From Ctena decussata (lineage: Eukaryota; Mollusca; Bivalvia; Lucinida; Lucinidae): a stretch of DNA of 64,000 nucleotides. Made by a program: the position numbers and the translations under genes. Below, piece after piece: positions 44,599 to 56,203 of the stretch (its first letter is position 1; each line of letters begins with the position of its first letter). Location of the stretch: assembly GCA_963989385.1 (NCBI GenBank), contig OZ022508.1, forward strand, positions 30,774,166 to 30,838,165, given 5' to 3'. Under the pieces are notes generated by a model. That model was not told the DNA's origin. It did not search any database and saw only the letters and a program-made list of their open reading frames with translations.

Positions 44599-45318
44599 TT
44601 TTATGCAGTCGTAAGTCTGTTGTATGATTGCGCACTTTGCGGAGTTAAGTCGTTGATGAACCATTGCTTCAAAAACAGGGGAAAATTGCAAAAAAAATGA
44701 TGGTTGTCGACTCTGCGTAAATAGAACGATCAACGTTTTGTAAAAAGGCCTTAAGTTTCAAACTATAAATTATTGCAGTATATCAGCCTTTAGTTTTGGT
44801 CCAGAAGTATGTAATAGAATAATGTGATGTAAAAAAATACATGTATTTTTATTCCCTTCCAGACAAAGCCACATCCTTATATATCTGGACCTTCGTATGG
44901 AACTGCAGTCATTTAACTCCTGAAAAGCTTAAAGTGTAATATAATTCGGACAAACAACAACTAATTTAAAATCTCCATCAGCTATAGTAGCAAACTGTTG
45001 TAAAATTGTGCGAAGTTATATCCCCTTACTCTACACAGATATACTGTATGCGCGTGTTGCATAGGCTTTGATCAGCCTACACCGGACAGTTTGCTGTGTT
45101 CAAACCTAACGCACGGATAAGTTTGCTGGTCGACGGCAGTTGTCCTTACGCCGATCTGATCTTGATCATGAGAAAAGGTATACTCCACCATATATGTTAT
45201 CTTCCAGCCTGTCTATACAACGATGGCTCAATCGGCATTCACATAGACAGGCAGGCACAGAATTGTCAGAACGTCGCGTGCTACGAATTTTAAAAAATCA
45301 GTTCCTCGGCATCCAAAG
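44599..45318. other. Putative 5' flank of the signal-peptide gene; no clear promoter
   Basis: I see no convincing TATA box or initiator. ORFs over 45096-45293 and 45140-45406 overlap in different frames and run into the palindrome that follows. Confidence 0.35.
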
Positions 45319-45399
45319 ATGGCTTATGCAAACAGGAAAGACCGAACAGACTGCGCATCTACGCAGTCTGATCGAGGTCTTTGTTGTTTGCATATGCAG
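45319..45399. repeat. Palindrome with GCAAACA..CAGACTGCG..CGCAGTCTG..TGTTTGC
   Basis: GCTTATGCAAACAGGAAAGACC then CAGACTGCGCATC folds onto TACGCAGTCTGATCGAGG then TCTTTGTTGTTTGCATATGC. It is similar in theme to the PAL238 inner hairpin but with a different outer sequence. It lies about 470 bp upstream of the signal-peptide ATG. Confidence 0.7.
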
Positions 45400-45868
45400 T
45401 CAGTAACAGTTTCACCTGTCAAGGCTCATTTGCATGATCTACATCTTCGTCTAATAAAGATGATTTTGACATTTTATGACAAGACCTGTCAAACGTTTGT
45501 CCAACCTTGCGCGCTTGATTCATCTGTGCAGTAAGCGACTAATCTGGACTTGTACAGGACCTTGCCGGCCGGGACTGTATTCGAATTTTTCGGTTTAAAT
45601 TTCTGGAGTTTAATATTCGAGATATTAGACACAGTTTAACGAGATCGAGATACATATTTCCTAAAGATTATTTTAAATTTTGGAATTATTCACAAAATTC
45701 TTTAGGAAAGTCAGGAAATATTGTGTAAGAGGTTTGCTAAAACGGAAATTTCGCCTTCAGAAACGGGCTCAACTCCAGGTCTTACCAGAATTGGGAATAC
45801 AAAATGCGGATCTGACGACGACATTTTAATTTTGAACACAAGAGGAATAATACTGAGTTATAGCAAAT

Positions 45869-45929
45869 ATGAAATCCACAATTCTTTCCATGACTTTTAT
45901 GTGCGCGGGAATTCTTCTCATTATCTCAG
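45869..45929 (+). CDS. Signal-peptide exon (first coding exon of a secreted or membrane protein)
   Basis: The ATG has A at -3 (GCAAATATGA) and an in-frame TGA five codons upstream (45854), which fixes the start. It encodes MKSTILSMTFMCAGILLIIS plus the first base of a Gly codon. This is a short basic start, a hydrophobic core (MTFMCAGILLII) and small residues (S-G-S) suitable for cleavage near residue 20-21. The donor is CTCAG|GTGAGT, phase 1. The next exon that keeps an open, cysteine-containing frame is the 37-nt exon at 54156-54192, which implies an 8.2-kb intron filled with MITEs and repeats. Direct splicing to 58510 is also open but gives a basic, low-complexity frame (see findings). The protein family is not recognised. 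Non-coding 5' exons may lie upstream. Confidence 0.6.
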
Positions 45930-46117
45930 GTGAGTAAATATTCTGTTTTGGAAAAGTAGTAGTGTAGCATGCACAGCTGTTTAATTCTGGAGAATTTTTC
46001 TTTAGTGAGCATTCTTCATGTTTACGTTAGGGCTTCTAATACTTTACAGAACTAATGTGTTAAGAAATGAATGCGACATTTAAACCTGTATGAATTTCAA
46101 CTCTTTTTTTATGTCCA

Positions 46118-46336
46118 GGGGCCGTATTCATAAAACGACAAGTGGTTGCTAGGCTGTTGCTAAGGCTGAATTTCTTTGAAGGTGATTCCCTACAACTGTG
46201 AAATTTGCTCTGGAGGAACAGTCTTTTCAGACTGTTCCTCAAGAGCAAATTTCACAGATGTAGGGAATCTCAATCAAAGAAATTTAGCCTTAGCAACAGC
46301 ATAGCAACGACTTAAGTGGCTTTATGAATACGGCCC
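46118..46336. mobile_element. Foldback MITE, GGGCCGTATTCATAAAACGAC ends, copy 1
   Basis: The ends GGGGCCGTATTCATAAAACG and TTTATGAATACGGCCC are inverted, with TTGCTAAGGCTGAATTTCTT mirrored by AAGAAATTTAGCCTTAGCAA. The centre is a near-perfect hairpin (GAAATTTGCTCTGGAGGAAC / GTTCCTCAAGAGCAAATTTC). It lies in the first intron of the signal-peptide gene. Confidence 0.85.
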
Positions 46337-47464
46337 AAGTTCTCATAACGATGTTCCACTGGAGGTTCGGCGAAACGAATCCATAAGATGTACCTCTTGA
46401 CACCGTGTCTGTCTGTCCGTTCCCTCTCCAATTCGAGGAGGAGAGTGATCTGAAATTCAACAGTACAGTGATCATTTCTTACATCCGATTGTAACAATTT
46501 TACATACATGTATTACTTGGACACCAGAAACTTACTTCAATATTGAATTACCTGGAAATTCACATTTTAATGAAATCTAAAGAAGCTCGTATATTTACAT
46601 GTCTACTAAGCTCTCTGTTTGATATTTACGTAGAGGTTCGTAACATCCGTGCCAGATAGTGTGCCACCTATTCAACCGAAAACGAAATGTAAAATGGAAA
46701 ACAAATACATGTATGCACAAAACTTTGATTTTCTTCTAGTTACTCGTAAACGACTGATTAGTCTGAACTGTCGATTTAATTTTACTTTTCATAAATTCTA
46801 ATATATACATGAAATAATGGACGGGAACAAGTCCCAATTCAGTAAAACATAGCATGTTTTTATTGCTCACTATTCTGTTTGTATAAGATGCATTTGCATA
46901 AGTAGTAAAGCATAAGCGTTGACATATACTTTTTAACTTTTTGTGCCCCCAGCTTCTAAGAGGTGTGTGTGTATGTGTGTGTGGCGGTGTGGTGGTGGGG
47001 GGATGGAATGGGGAGGGGTTGCATATTGCATTTAGCTTGTCCGTTTTTTCTTCCCATCTGCCCGTCCTTCCGGTCAAAATTCAGAGTTTTTTTTTTCGAG
47101 AAGAGTAACAGCTTAAGTCCTGGTCTTGATTCTTGGATAGGGCATAGAAATAGGGGGATGGAATTTTCCATAAGCGCCATAAATTGCAAAAACTTAACTT
47201 TAGGATGTTACCAAAATCCTAGGAAAACTGTTGAACCTAGGCCATTTATATACGAATTACTTTTAGAGGCTGTGGTGAAGATTGCCTTTTCAACGTATGA
47301 GCTAATGTCGTAAAATTATGACAAAATTTTGCCCCTTTGTTGATACTTTGGAACCTTTTGTCACAGGACTCTACTAATCAGCATTTGATATGTCATTTAT
47401 TCTTACGAAAATAATGTTATGGTGCATCCGTTATTGACAGAGTTGTTACCCGATGGATAAACGA
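46337..47464. other. Intron sequence; no exon seen
   Basis: It contains a GT/TG-rich stretch near 46960-47010. The longer ORFs on both strands (46736-47077, 46963-47313) cross this low-complexity run and are not supported. Confidence 0.4.
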
Positions 47465-47545
47465 GCCTCCATGGCCTAGTAGATAAGAGCGCTGATTCTT
47501 AAATATTAGATCTTTCACCGCTGTGGGTTCGAGCCTCGCTAGGCT
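47465..47545 (+). repeat. tRNA-Leu-like SINE head or tRNA pseudogene
   Basis: GCCTCCATGGCCTAGTAGAT (A-box-like), a pairable CTGAT..ATTAG arm around TCTTAAAT, an extra arm, and GTGGGTTCGAGCCTCGC (B-box-like). The acceptor stem pairs only partly, so it is not called a functional tRNA. Confidence 0.45.
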
Positions 47546-47630
47546 AGCCACCTATGCTTACATATCGGGTCGATATAAGTGGAATCCATGTATACACGCA
47601 TAAAAAGTCTTATAGATAATGCTTGAACTA

Positions 47631-47879
47631 CTGGGCCCAGTTGTTCAAAGCATCGTTAGCCTAACGAGCTCGTTAAGAGGTCAACTCGTTAAGTGTTTTA
47701 CAACTTTATAATCAAATACACTGATATTTTTTGTTGAAAAAATGTGAGAAGCTTTTGCAGCAGTGCAAAAGCTTCTCACATTTTTTCAACAAAAATATTT
47801 GCATAGTTGACATATTAACGTTTGAAACGTTAACAAATTTTTAACTAACGACGTCATTAGTTTTGAACAACTGGGCCCT
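47631..47879. mobile_element. MITE with GGGCCCAGTTGTTCAAA ends and perfect central hairpin
   Basis: GGGCCCAGTTGTTCAAAGC and TTTTGAACAACTGGGCCC bound 249 bp. The centre holds an exact stem of 32 bp (47728-47759 with 47764-47795) around the 4-nt loop GCAG. Flanking TTAACGAGCTCGTTAA-type palindromes lie inside the left arm. Confidence 0.85.
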
Positions 47880-48892
47880 GATATTTAGAGGCGGAAATTC
47901 TATTAATGCAGTGTTAATGAAAACGAAGCAGCAGACACTTACTTTGTTCTTTTACACTAGGTTTTTCTTACGACCCTTGTTCAAAGAGGTTTACTTGTTG
48001 TTTTATAATCTGTGTACATATTTGATATAGTCAGAGCCCAAAGTGTAGATTACTGGGTAATCATTTGGGCTCGCTTCATTTCGTTGACTTTGGCATCATT
48101 TTCACAACTTTCGTTTTGCGTTGAGAGCTGCTTTGGGTATACGTTATTAATATTATTAAAGTATTTGGTGTGCCACAGTGCCAGTCATTCCGATGACAGT
48201 TTGAGTTAAGTTATGCTGCATGCATTATTGACAGAGGTATGCTATTTCACTTTCATCGGATAACTGTCATTAACTGACCAGAAATTCTTACGAAGTCATT
48301 GAACTTCAATTGTATATCTACACCTTTTACTGTCTCAAATTATCATTCCCTTGAGTGATCTGTCCTTTGTAGGGGCGCGACTATGGACAGGGTAGAATGT
48401 TTTACAAATTTACTGAATGAAAATGAGTAAAAATTCGATGTTGACATTTATTGATATTCCATATGAGCTTTTCCAGTGGTAAAACGTCTGCGCAAAAGTC
48501 GTTATGAAAAACGGTTCAAATTTCACGTTCGGTGATAAAACCGCGCTGATATACATGTAGTTATATTGATTCATATAACAGGCAAAAATAGGGCAACATT
48601 TCAAAAATGAAAAATTGCTCCACAATAAAGGATTTCTTTTCCTGGTTACCTTTCAAGCGCTGCTATATGATCGACAGGGTGACATTGAATGGGGCCCACA
48701 GTGTAAATTGTATTTTTACCATTTTATTCGTTCATAAGAGCAAAAGTAGTAAATAATTTCCTTAAAAGCTTTTATGTGAAACTCTGTGACATTGTATTTG
48801 TTGTAAGAAGTATGCATCGAAACGGACACTACAATTTCATGTATTTTACCATTGATAGCTCTTTGAGCCTTTAAGGTAAATGATGGGCTAAA
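47880..48892. other. Intron sequence; no exon seen
   Basis: AT-rich, with short random ORFs only. Confidence 0.4.
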
Positions 48893-49130
48893 TGAGTCGC
48901 GACACGAGAAAACCAACAATGTGGTCGTGCGTCCAGCGCAGACTCAGATCAGCCTGGGCATCCGCCCGGACTGATCAGAGTCTTCGCTGTCCGAATGGGG
49001 GTAGCTAAGACCCTTAGCTACCCTTTTAGCGCTTAGCACAGTCTCTGATCAGACTGGGCGGATGCCCAGGCTGATCTGAGTCTGCACTGGTTGCACAACC
49101 ACTTTGTTGGTTTTCTCGTGTCGCGGTTCA
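48893..49130 (+). mobile_element. PAL238 MITE, copy 15 (full length)
   Basis: 238 bp, ends TGAGTCGCGACACGAG and CTCGTGTCGCGGTTCA (matching single changes near both ends). Confidence 0.87.
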
Positions 49131-49749
49131 AATAAATTTCAGTTTTGCCTCCCTTTTAATTGGGGTCAACTTTAAGGTCAACTTTTTCAGGAAAGAGTTT
49201 GCTGTCATAGGAGTAATTATTTTATTGTCGAGTTATATTGTCTGCAACTTTTAATCATTTTGACAACTTTTACACAATTATTTTTACCTATTGTAAAAGC
49301 TGAGTAAAAGTAAGTTTTTATCATAAATCTATTCATTCCCCCTGAAAATGCATGAAAACTATGATAACCTTTGGGTAAACAGGAGCTTTTAGCTTTCATA
49401 TAATTTAGTTCGGACCGAATGAAGTTCTAGACAGCTAACAGTTTACTTAAATTACTGTTGTTTTTGTAGCAGTAATAGGCCTAGGGTTGTTATTTTTATG
49501 AGTTTTTCCTGGCCAGCTGGGCTCAAGTACTGTATTTTTGAACATTATAAACAATTATCCCTAAAATAAATTGTTAAAAGTTGCAGCCTATATCACATTA
49601 TTAAGCGTCCTACCTATTTTGGACGGTATCATCGGCCAGGAAAGCAAACGTGAAATCATTTTCCCCTTTCAACATGGCCGAAAACACGTAAGTGCACAAT
49701 GTGCAAATAGACCATAATATTACTTTTCATAATTACGACAATTAAAGTA
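49131..49749. other. Intron sequence; no exon seen
   Basis: No splice-bounded open frame compatible with phase 1 and no recognisable repeat. Confidence 0.35.
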
Positions 49750-49949
49750 CAGTCAGCTCTCGATATCTTGAACACTGATATCTCGAAGTACCATCTTATA
49801 TCAAAGAATACGGTTTGATATATTTCTAATTTTTATTCTCATTTCAACTCCTTTTATCTCAAACCACTGATATCTCATAGTCAGAAAATTTGCTTTGGAA
49901 TGTCAGTAGTTGCATTGAACTTCGACTTAGAGATATCGAGAATTGACTG
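49750..49949. mobile_element. pogo-like MITE, CAGTCAGCTCTCGATATC ends, TA-flanked
   Basis: TA-CAGTCAGCTCTCGATATCTT is mirrored by AGATATCGAGAATTGACTG-TA, total 200 bp. Internal GATATCTCGAAGT/CACTGATATCTCA motifs recur. CAGT ends beside TA fit the pogo/Tigger group. Confidence 0.75.
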
Positions 49950-50290
49950 TAATTGTATTTGCGAACTGCCCATTTTCACACTCAGGTCAGAGCTTAGTTT
50001 GTATAAGTTGCCAATAACAATGTGTTTGTCAGCCCCTACATGTATAGTTGCCTCTGATAGAACCTGAACTCACATCTGTACTAAGGGCCCTTTCATGAAT
50101 GCCTATGTAAATCGACACGTCAACAAACGATTAATCAAAGTTTAATAGCCATTCTGTATGCAAAATGTTTATATTTTATCAGCTGAACTTGAAATAATCT
50201 GCACTTACTCAAACACTTGTATTTTATTTAAGGGTATTTTTTCTATGTAAAGATACGTTTCCATGAAATACTAGACTGACCCCAGTTCCA

Positions 50291-50506
50291 ATGTTTGGCT
50301 ATCAGACTAAAAAAGAGCGTCATTAAGACTTGTACCATTTGAATACATATAACCATTTAGTCTGTAGGTCAGGCTAACAAAAACGTTTGTCCAAAGGAAA
50401 TGGTTGGCTGTCATAACAAAACAGTGCCACGTTAAGATATGTACCATTTGAATACATATAACCTTCAAGTTTGTAAGTCAGGCTAATAAAATACGTGTGC
50501 CCAAAG
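50291..50506 (+). repeat. Two-unit tandem repeat, about 109 bp
   Basis: TGTACCATTTGAATACATAT, AACC, GTCAGGCTAA and TGTCCAAAG or TGCCCAAAG recur with the same spacing at 50331-50395 and 50439-50506. Confidence 0.75.
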
Positions 50507-50797
50507 TAATCAACGTCCGGCTTATTTAAGTGGAATCTGGTAATATGAGCAAGACTTGGTACGCTAAATTCTTCACTCATTGTCATCTTTGTTTTTCTCT
50601 TTGAAGCCTTACTTTCAAGGAAGCTTTTTTTTTTATTTTGCCCCCGACCCCCCTCCCCCCTTCTCCATTGTTAAGAAAAGACTTTGCTCCTGTAGGACCA
50701 GTTTTGCTCAGGATTACATGAAAAAGAAAACAAATCTTTCCCTTAACTTCAGAGTAGATTTATTCCTGAGAGTTTTGTCATCCAAGGAAGCAAACTG

Positions 50798-51038
50798 GGG
50801 CTATATTTATAAAACGACTTAAGTGGTTGCTATGCTGTTGCTAAGGCGACATTTCTATGAAGGAGATTCCCTACAACTATGAAATTTGCTCTGGAGGAAC
50901 AGTCGTTTTAGACTGTTCCTCCAGAGCAACTTTCATAGTTGTGTGTGGGTGGGGGCGGGGGGAGGAATCTCCTTTATAGAAATTCAGCCCTAGCAACACC
51001 ATAGCAACCACTTAAGTCGTTTTATGAAAACGGCCCCA
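50798..51038. mobile_element. Foldback MITE, GGGGCTATATTTATAAAACG ends, copy 2
   Basis: The same family as 46118: AAGTGGTTGCTATGCTGTTG mirrored by CAACACCATAGCAACCACTT, with the central hairpin GAAATTTGCTCTGGAGGAAC. The right arm has a 25-bp G-rich insertion (GTGTGTGGGTGGGGGCGGGG) that breaks the pairing. Confidence 0.85.
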
Positions 51039-51782
51039 GGAGTCAGAAAAGTTAACTCTTTGGGGAGAAAAAGAAAAAACATGGAGGCATACCATACGCC
51101 TTAAAGATTTAGAGAAGTGTTAGGAAAGTATTCGACAGATGTTCATTGTCTGCCAAACGTTGGCATGAAATAGAAAAGCAATATATGTCACAGAAATGTT
51201 CTGATCGAAACTGACTCATTTTGCAATGCTTTCTATCTTAAAAACCTCATTCAGACTTTAAGATCTTAAATAAATAAAAAAAAAAATATATGGTTTCATA
51301 GTAGGCTCGTCAGCAAAAAGAATGGAAAAAGTAGCAAAATGATTCTTATAAAAGTCTATGGTGGGTGTTTTACACAAACTTTTTAAACATTAATATCAAA
51401 TAACGTCAGTCCTGTCACTAGCTAACTTTCACTTTTAATGACGGGGGCGTTTAGTCCAGTCGAGAAAAAAATAAAAGGCAATAGCAATATATACTAAGAA
51501 AATATTTACAAAAAACACCGATGTCCAGTCAAAGGTTGAACCTTCAACAAACAGTTCTTTGTATTACGATGCAAAGATGGCCGTTTTTATTACCAGTAAC
51601 GTCAAGTAAAGTCATTAGCCCGAATATCCCATTTCGCTGTATTGGTTTTATACGATCATATATGTCATAGCCTGACTGCTTGTGCAACAAGAATAAAGGG
51701 AAATGGACAACACGTTCTTGATAGATGTTATAAGGCAAACCGCAATGTTAGTTCGCATTTTTCTCTGAAGTAAATATAAGTA

Positions 51783-51993
51783 CAGTAAACTCTCGATATC
51801 TCAAATTTGAAAGTCATTACAAACTATTGATATCTCAAAGTAAATTTTCTGGTTCCAGAAAATTTACTTTGAGATATCAGTAGTTTGATATAACATGGAT
51901 TTAAATAAAAATAGTAAATGTGTCCGAAATGTCTTCTTTGATATAAAAAGTGTACTTTGAGATATCAAGATTCGATATACCGAGAAGTGATTG
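51783..51993. mobile_element. pogo-like MITE, second complete copy
   Basis: TA-CAGTAAACTCTCGATATCTC at the left and GATATACCGAGAAGTGATTG-TA at the right. It contains the TTTTCTGGTTCCAGAAAAT hairpin also present in the truncated copy at 38156. Confidence 0.7.
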
Positions 51994-52238
51994 TAAATGT
52001 AAATTACCTCCCTTAGAAGGAGCTGTACATTCTGTTATCCACTCGTGTTGTTTTGCTACTTGTTCATGTAACTTTTCCCCCCTTGATGTCATGAGTGGCG
52101 TGCAAAATTTAATTTTATCGGTTTCTTATCATCGCCCTGTTGCACTATTTTATATTGATGATAATAAGTACATAGAACTATCCCTGCAATTCCAACATAT
52201 TAATCTAACTAGAAATGTTTTTCAGAGAAAAACTGATG

Positions 52239-52251
52239 CCCCCCCCCCCCC
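52239..52251 (+). repeat. Homopolymer C tract (13 C)
   Basis: An uninterrupted C run after GATG. Confidence 0.85.
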
Positions 52252-52309
52252 ACCAGCCCATTTCCCATCACCTCTAATGAACAGAAAGCCTGAACAAGTA
52301 ATATATTAA

Positions 52310-53297
52310 GGCAGGTTTGGAGAAAATCCATCCACTGGTTCTAAAGACATCCTATATAGATGACTATGACCTTGAAAATCAAGGTCACCAAAACCAAATT
52401 AGCTCTTAAACTTGTCCCAATGATGTAGCCATGCAAGTTTGGTGAAATTCCATCCATTGGTTCAGGAGATATAGTGGGTACAAGATAGTGTCATCTAAGT
52501 CCTCCAGTGACCTAGAAAATGAGGTCAAGGTCGCCAAAATCTTGACAGCTCTTAAACTTGTCCCAATGATGTATCCATGCAAGTTTGGTGAAAGTCCATT
52601 GATTGGTTCATTGGTTCAAGAGATATAGTGGGTACAAGAAATTGTCATCTGAGTCCTCCAGTGACCTAGAAAATAAGGTCAAGATAAAAAAAACTAATTA
52701 GCTCTTAAACTTGTCCCAATGATGTACCCATGCCAGTTTGATGCAATTCCATTCATTGGTTCAGGAGATACAGTGGGTACAAGAGATTGTCATCTAAGTC
52801 CTCCAGTGACCTTGAAAATGAGGTCAAGCTCAACAAACCTAATCAGCTTTAAAACTTGTCCCAATGATCTAGCCATGCAAGTTTGATGCAATTCCATTCA
52901 TTGGTTCAGGAGATATAGTGAGTACAAGAAACTTTCATCTTAGTCCTCCAGTGACCTTGAAAATCAGGTCAAGGTCACCAAACGTAATTAGCTCTTAAAC
53001 TTGTCCCAATGGTGTATCCATGCAAGTTTGGTGAAATTCCGTCTATTGGTTCAAGAGATATCATGGGTACAAGAAATTGTCATCAAGTCCTCAAGTGACC
53101 TTGAAAATAAGGTCAAGGTTTCCAAAGTCTAATCAGCTCTTAAACTTGTCCAAATGATGTATCCATGCAAGTTTGGTGAAATTCCGTCTATTGGTTCAAG
53201 AGATATCGCGCACGCAAGAAAACTGTCACAGGGACGCCGACGCCCGGGATCCGCACTGAAAACAGTATGTCCCTCACCTTTGGTGTGGGGACATAAT
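52310..53297 (+). repeat. ACCTTGAAAA tandem repeat, six units of 134-155 bp
   Basis: GACC(T/A)TGAAAA-type anchors lie at 52368, 52508, 52663, 52808, 52963 and 53097. Each unit holds CTTAAACTTGTCCCAATGATG, CATGCAAGTTTGGTGAAATT and GGTTCAGGAGATATAGTGGG. The array ends in GACGCCGACGCCCGGGATCC and ACAGTATGTCCCTCACCTT. The reversed array at 23250 has the same order, so this is a mobile family with an internal tandem array. It lies in the first intron of the signal-peptide gene. Confidence 0.85.
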
Positions 53298-54155
53298 GAC
53301 AGTAGATATATATCGGTATTACATGCTGTCTTTAAAATGATCTCTTTATAAACTAAATGTTTTAACTGATCTTAGATGTTCCTGTTCAGATGAATCGAAC
53401 TCACACATTTATTAGTCAACGCTGCAGAATTTGTACATCCTTTCAGTGTAGATACCATATTCTTTAGATATCCATATAGGGACACTGAAAAGAAGCAAAT
53501 ACTTTTAATGATTTACATGACTTCAGTAAAACTTCTAAGCAAAATCAAGGTACATGTAAGTTATACTATCTATGTGTCGTAAGTGCCATTCCTGCAGCGA
53601 AATGTTTTGTTACCCGTTTAGACTCAACATGGATAAGCATACATGATGGTATTAGCCTGGCTATAGATGTATTTTCTTTGTTGGTGATTTCAGTGTGTTT
53701 TGATTATGGTTGCTTGCTGCTAATCTTATGCTTGGATATTTCTATTTTTGTTTGTTATTCGGAAATGGCGTAATATTTTCAGAACCTGTGATCCATGTCC
53801 GAATTTCTGCCGTTCAGTAGACCATGAAATCCACAAGCAGTTGTTGTTGTTTCAATTCTCGTAATGATGTTCCCCAGGTAGCTCAGTCTTCTGTTTACAT
53901 CCTTCATATTTATTCGTTTAACTGTCTGATTTTTTTTCCCACATAGTAGACTTTTTCCCCAAAGTGTTTCCCCTTTTCATCCTCACGGAGCATGTATTAC
54001 GGTGCACAAAGTCGGTGCAGGGGGGGGCATGCTGTTTGGACATTGGTTTCCACTACATGTTTCTCTGTACCTGACTGTGCCGCTTTTGGTAAATTCATGC
54101 GCCGTGTGGCTGAGAAGGGGGAAACCATTGATTCCAGTGTGTAGTTTTTTTTTAG
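53298..54155. other. Intron sequence; no further exon seen
   Basis: No repeat family recognised. Pyrimidine-rich acceptor for the 37-nt exon at the right end. Confidence 0.35.
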
Positions 54156-54192
54156 GAAGTGAGGTACTCTGGCACCATGGATGCAGTGCCAC
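54156..54192 (+). CDS. 37-nt internal exon linking signal peptide and ectodomain
   Basis: The acceptor is GTAGTTTTTTTTTAG|GA and the donor GCCAC|GTAAGTAAG, both strong. It enters in phase 1 (2 bases complete the Gly codon from 45929) and leaves in phase 2. It encodes SEVLWHHGCSA and two bases of a Thr codon completed by the first base of 58510. Only with this exon does the next exon read as the cysteine-containing frame, which is the main argument that it is real. It contains an ATG in a strong start context (GCACCATGG, 54177), so it could alternatively begin a short leaderless isoform reading into the other frame of 58510. I consider this less likely. Confidence 0.5.
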
Positions 54193-54199
54193 GTAAGTA

Positions 54200-54245
54200 A
54201 GTTTTATTATTATTATTTATTATTATTATTATTATTATTATTTTT
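54200..54245 (+). repeat. TTA trinucleotide microsatellite
   Basis: Repeated TTA/TTATT units directly after the donor of the 37-nt exon. Confidence 0.85.
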
Positions 54246-54581
54246 AACTCTGTGGAACCTTTATCCGCTGTGATAAGATAAATCTATATGTGATGCATGA
54301 TGTACATAGTCTCTTATAATTCTGTACAGAATGGTTTGGTGTATTTTATATGTCTGTATATAAACATGTATGTACTGTGATGTTGTACACCAAAATGAGA
54401 CTTTAATAAACTATATAAACTGTGGAACGTATCCGTAGTTGAACACAAATGGGTGTGCCCTAAGCTGGTACAAGAAGTACCTTTAAAAAAGATAATTGTC
54501 GAAAGTAACAAAGGCGTTGGTTCTAAGAATACGAAAGTGATATGAGAAATGGCTATTAGAAGAACAAGATCAGTCACTAAA

Positions 54582-54680
54582 TGAGTCGCGACACAACAAA
54601 ACTAACAAAATGACATATGCACCCAGCCAAAACTCAAATCAGCCTGGGCATCCGCCCAGTATGATCAAAACTTTACTGTG
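54582..54680. mobile_element. PAL238 MITE, copy 16 (truncated left half)
   Basis: TGAGTCGCGACACAACAAAAC through CAGCCTGGGCATCCGCCCAG, ending abruptly at about 54680. Confidence 0.78.
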
Positions 54681-55687
54681 ATTTGCAGCATACAATCTTC
54701 GAACTTTTTGTTGTTGCTGTTGTCTTACTTTTGCTCCAAATTGATTTCGGTGAAAAGTGACACCTACAAGTCAGCGATTAAACCCGAACGCACTTTGTCG
54801 TACGGAAGCATTTATCTGCAAATGAATAAAATTTATTTCCACGTTCGTTTTGTACTTTTTCTATTCATTAATGAAAGGCTTATCTGTAAAATAATTAGAT
54901 AAAAAACAAATCGATGAAATAAAAATCAAATTCGCACTGATAGCATATCGTCTGAAAACTGTACAGACAGATTTTCTTGTTCAAATTTGTTAACATTCTT
55001 TATAGTTTAAAATTTGCTTTCATATGATCAAGAACCGGATATAGGTCAAACTTAACCTTGTACATGTAATGTCTTTCGAAAAATAAGTAGTATTAAGCTG
55101 GCGGTCGGTGATTGCAGAGTCGCCGACCGTCGGAGTTGGCGTCCGCTGTAAGTTATTATACCGGTAAAGCTGTACATGTGCACACACAACACACCTAGAT
55201 ACACAACACGCCCAGGTAATTGTCCTGTTATAAATGGTTTCGTACCCAGAGGTTGTAGCCACGCTAAACAAGCACGACCGGACCGAAAGCAAACGAAACG
55301 TTTATATATTTACACAATTTCAGCTTTTACAAAAAGCTTGGGTCTATTATTTGTGTAGTCACTGGATAGGCACCTTAGTCAAATCGCGCCACTTACAAAC
55401 CCAAGTTTATCTTTAGCTCGGTCTCATTGTACCGTCTCGGTTTTAATGTAGTAGATTTAGCTAGCTGGTTTAGTCACCACATAGAAGTCACCTGTGCTTA
55501 GAAATGCTCGGCACTTAGGATACATGAAGACCGTGTCCGTGTCGACCATTTTCTAGTACTTGTGGGCCTGATCGAAAATGCACAAAATAACTATGATAAC
55601 CAGTCAATAGAAAATAACATTCAACCCGTCATGACCTTTCCTTAAATGCTTTTGGATCCAAAGCTTTTCCTAATAATGTCTATATAC
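54681..55687. other. Intron sequence; no exon seen
   Basis: Short unrelated ORFs only. Part has higher GC (55100-55300) but no splice-bounded frame compatible with phase 2. Confidence 0.35.
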
Positions 55688-56045
55688 TACGAGTGGTGGT
55701 TGAAAAATACCCAGACTTTTCATAATCGGTCTTTCCATGTGCATAATCGCTCTTTCCAGAAACATATTATACCTGAGCAATAGCTACATACTATCACCTA
55801 TATGCATGTGTCAGTTAAGTTACGTATCTTCAGTGAGAAGTGGGCATACCGTTTTGGCATTTAAACAAGGTGTAAGGGCTACTGGGACTCTAAAGGATAG
55901 CCCAGAAACGGTCCTTTTTCGCATGACAATGTCCCTTCTTATACTGCCGCATCTACAGCACAGCTTATCAACTCCTTGAAGAGGCAATTCTTGTCCCACC
56001 CTCCAAACATCCCAGATTTGCTTCCAAAACTGAAAAAGGTTAGTT
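55688..56045 (+). mobile_element. Mariner transposon remnant with transposase fragment
   Basis: TACGAGTGGTGGTTGAAAAA..ACCCAGACTTTT at 55688 resembles a mariner terminal repeat. At about 55921-56030, one frame reads HDNVPSYTAASTAQL and then SHPPNIPDLLPK, matching the conserved catalytic-region landmarks HDNAP and HPPYSPDLAP of mariner transposases. The upstream transposase is missing or frameshifted and the second catalytic Asp is followed by altered residues, so it is inactive. It lies in the intron between 54192 and 58510. Confidence 0.7.
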
Positions 56046-56203
56046 GTAAACAAATATAAGACAGGACGGCTTTGATTTTATCAAAAACGGTATTGCAGTA
56101 GTAGTTTTACTTCCTGGTTTGCAGAGAGAATACAAAGGTTCCCACAAAATTGGTAAAAGAGTATAGAATAAACTTTGAAAAAGAATGAAATGAAAATTTG
56201 AAA

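Noticed and set aside
45721..45933. ATG ORF overlapping the signal-peptide exon in another frame
   Set aside because: Polar random-looking sequence. The 45869 start has an in-frame upstream stop, a clear hydrophobic leader and a donor at its end.
46736..47313. Overlapping 113- to 116-residue ORFs on both strands
   Set aside because: They are carried by a GT/G-rich low-complexity run. No splice-bounded exon of the signal-peptide gene fits here in phase.
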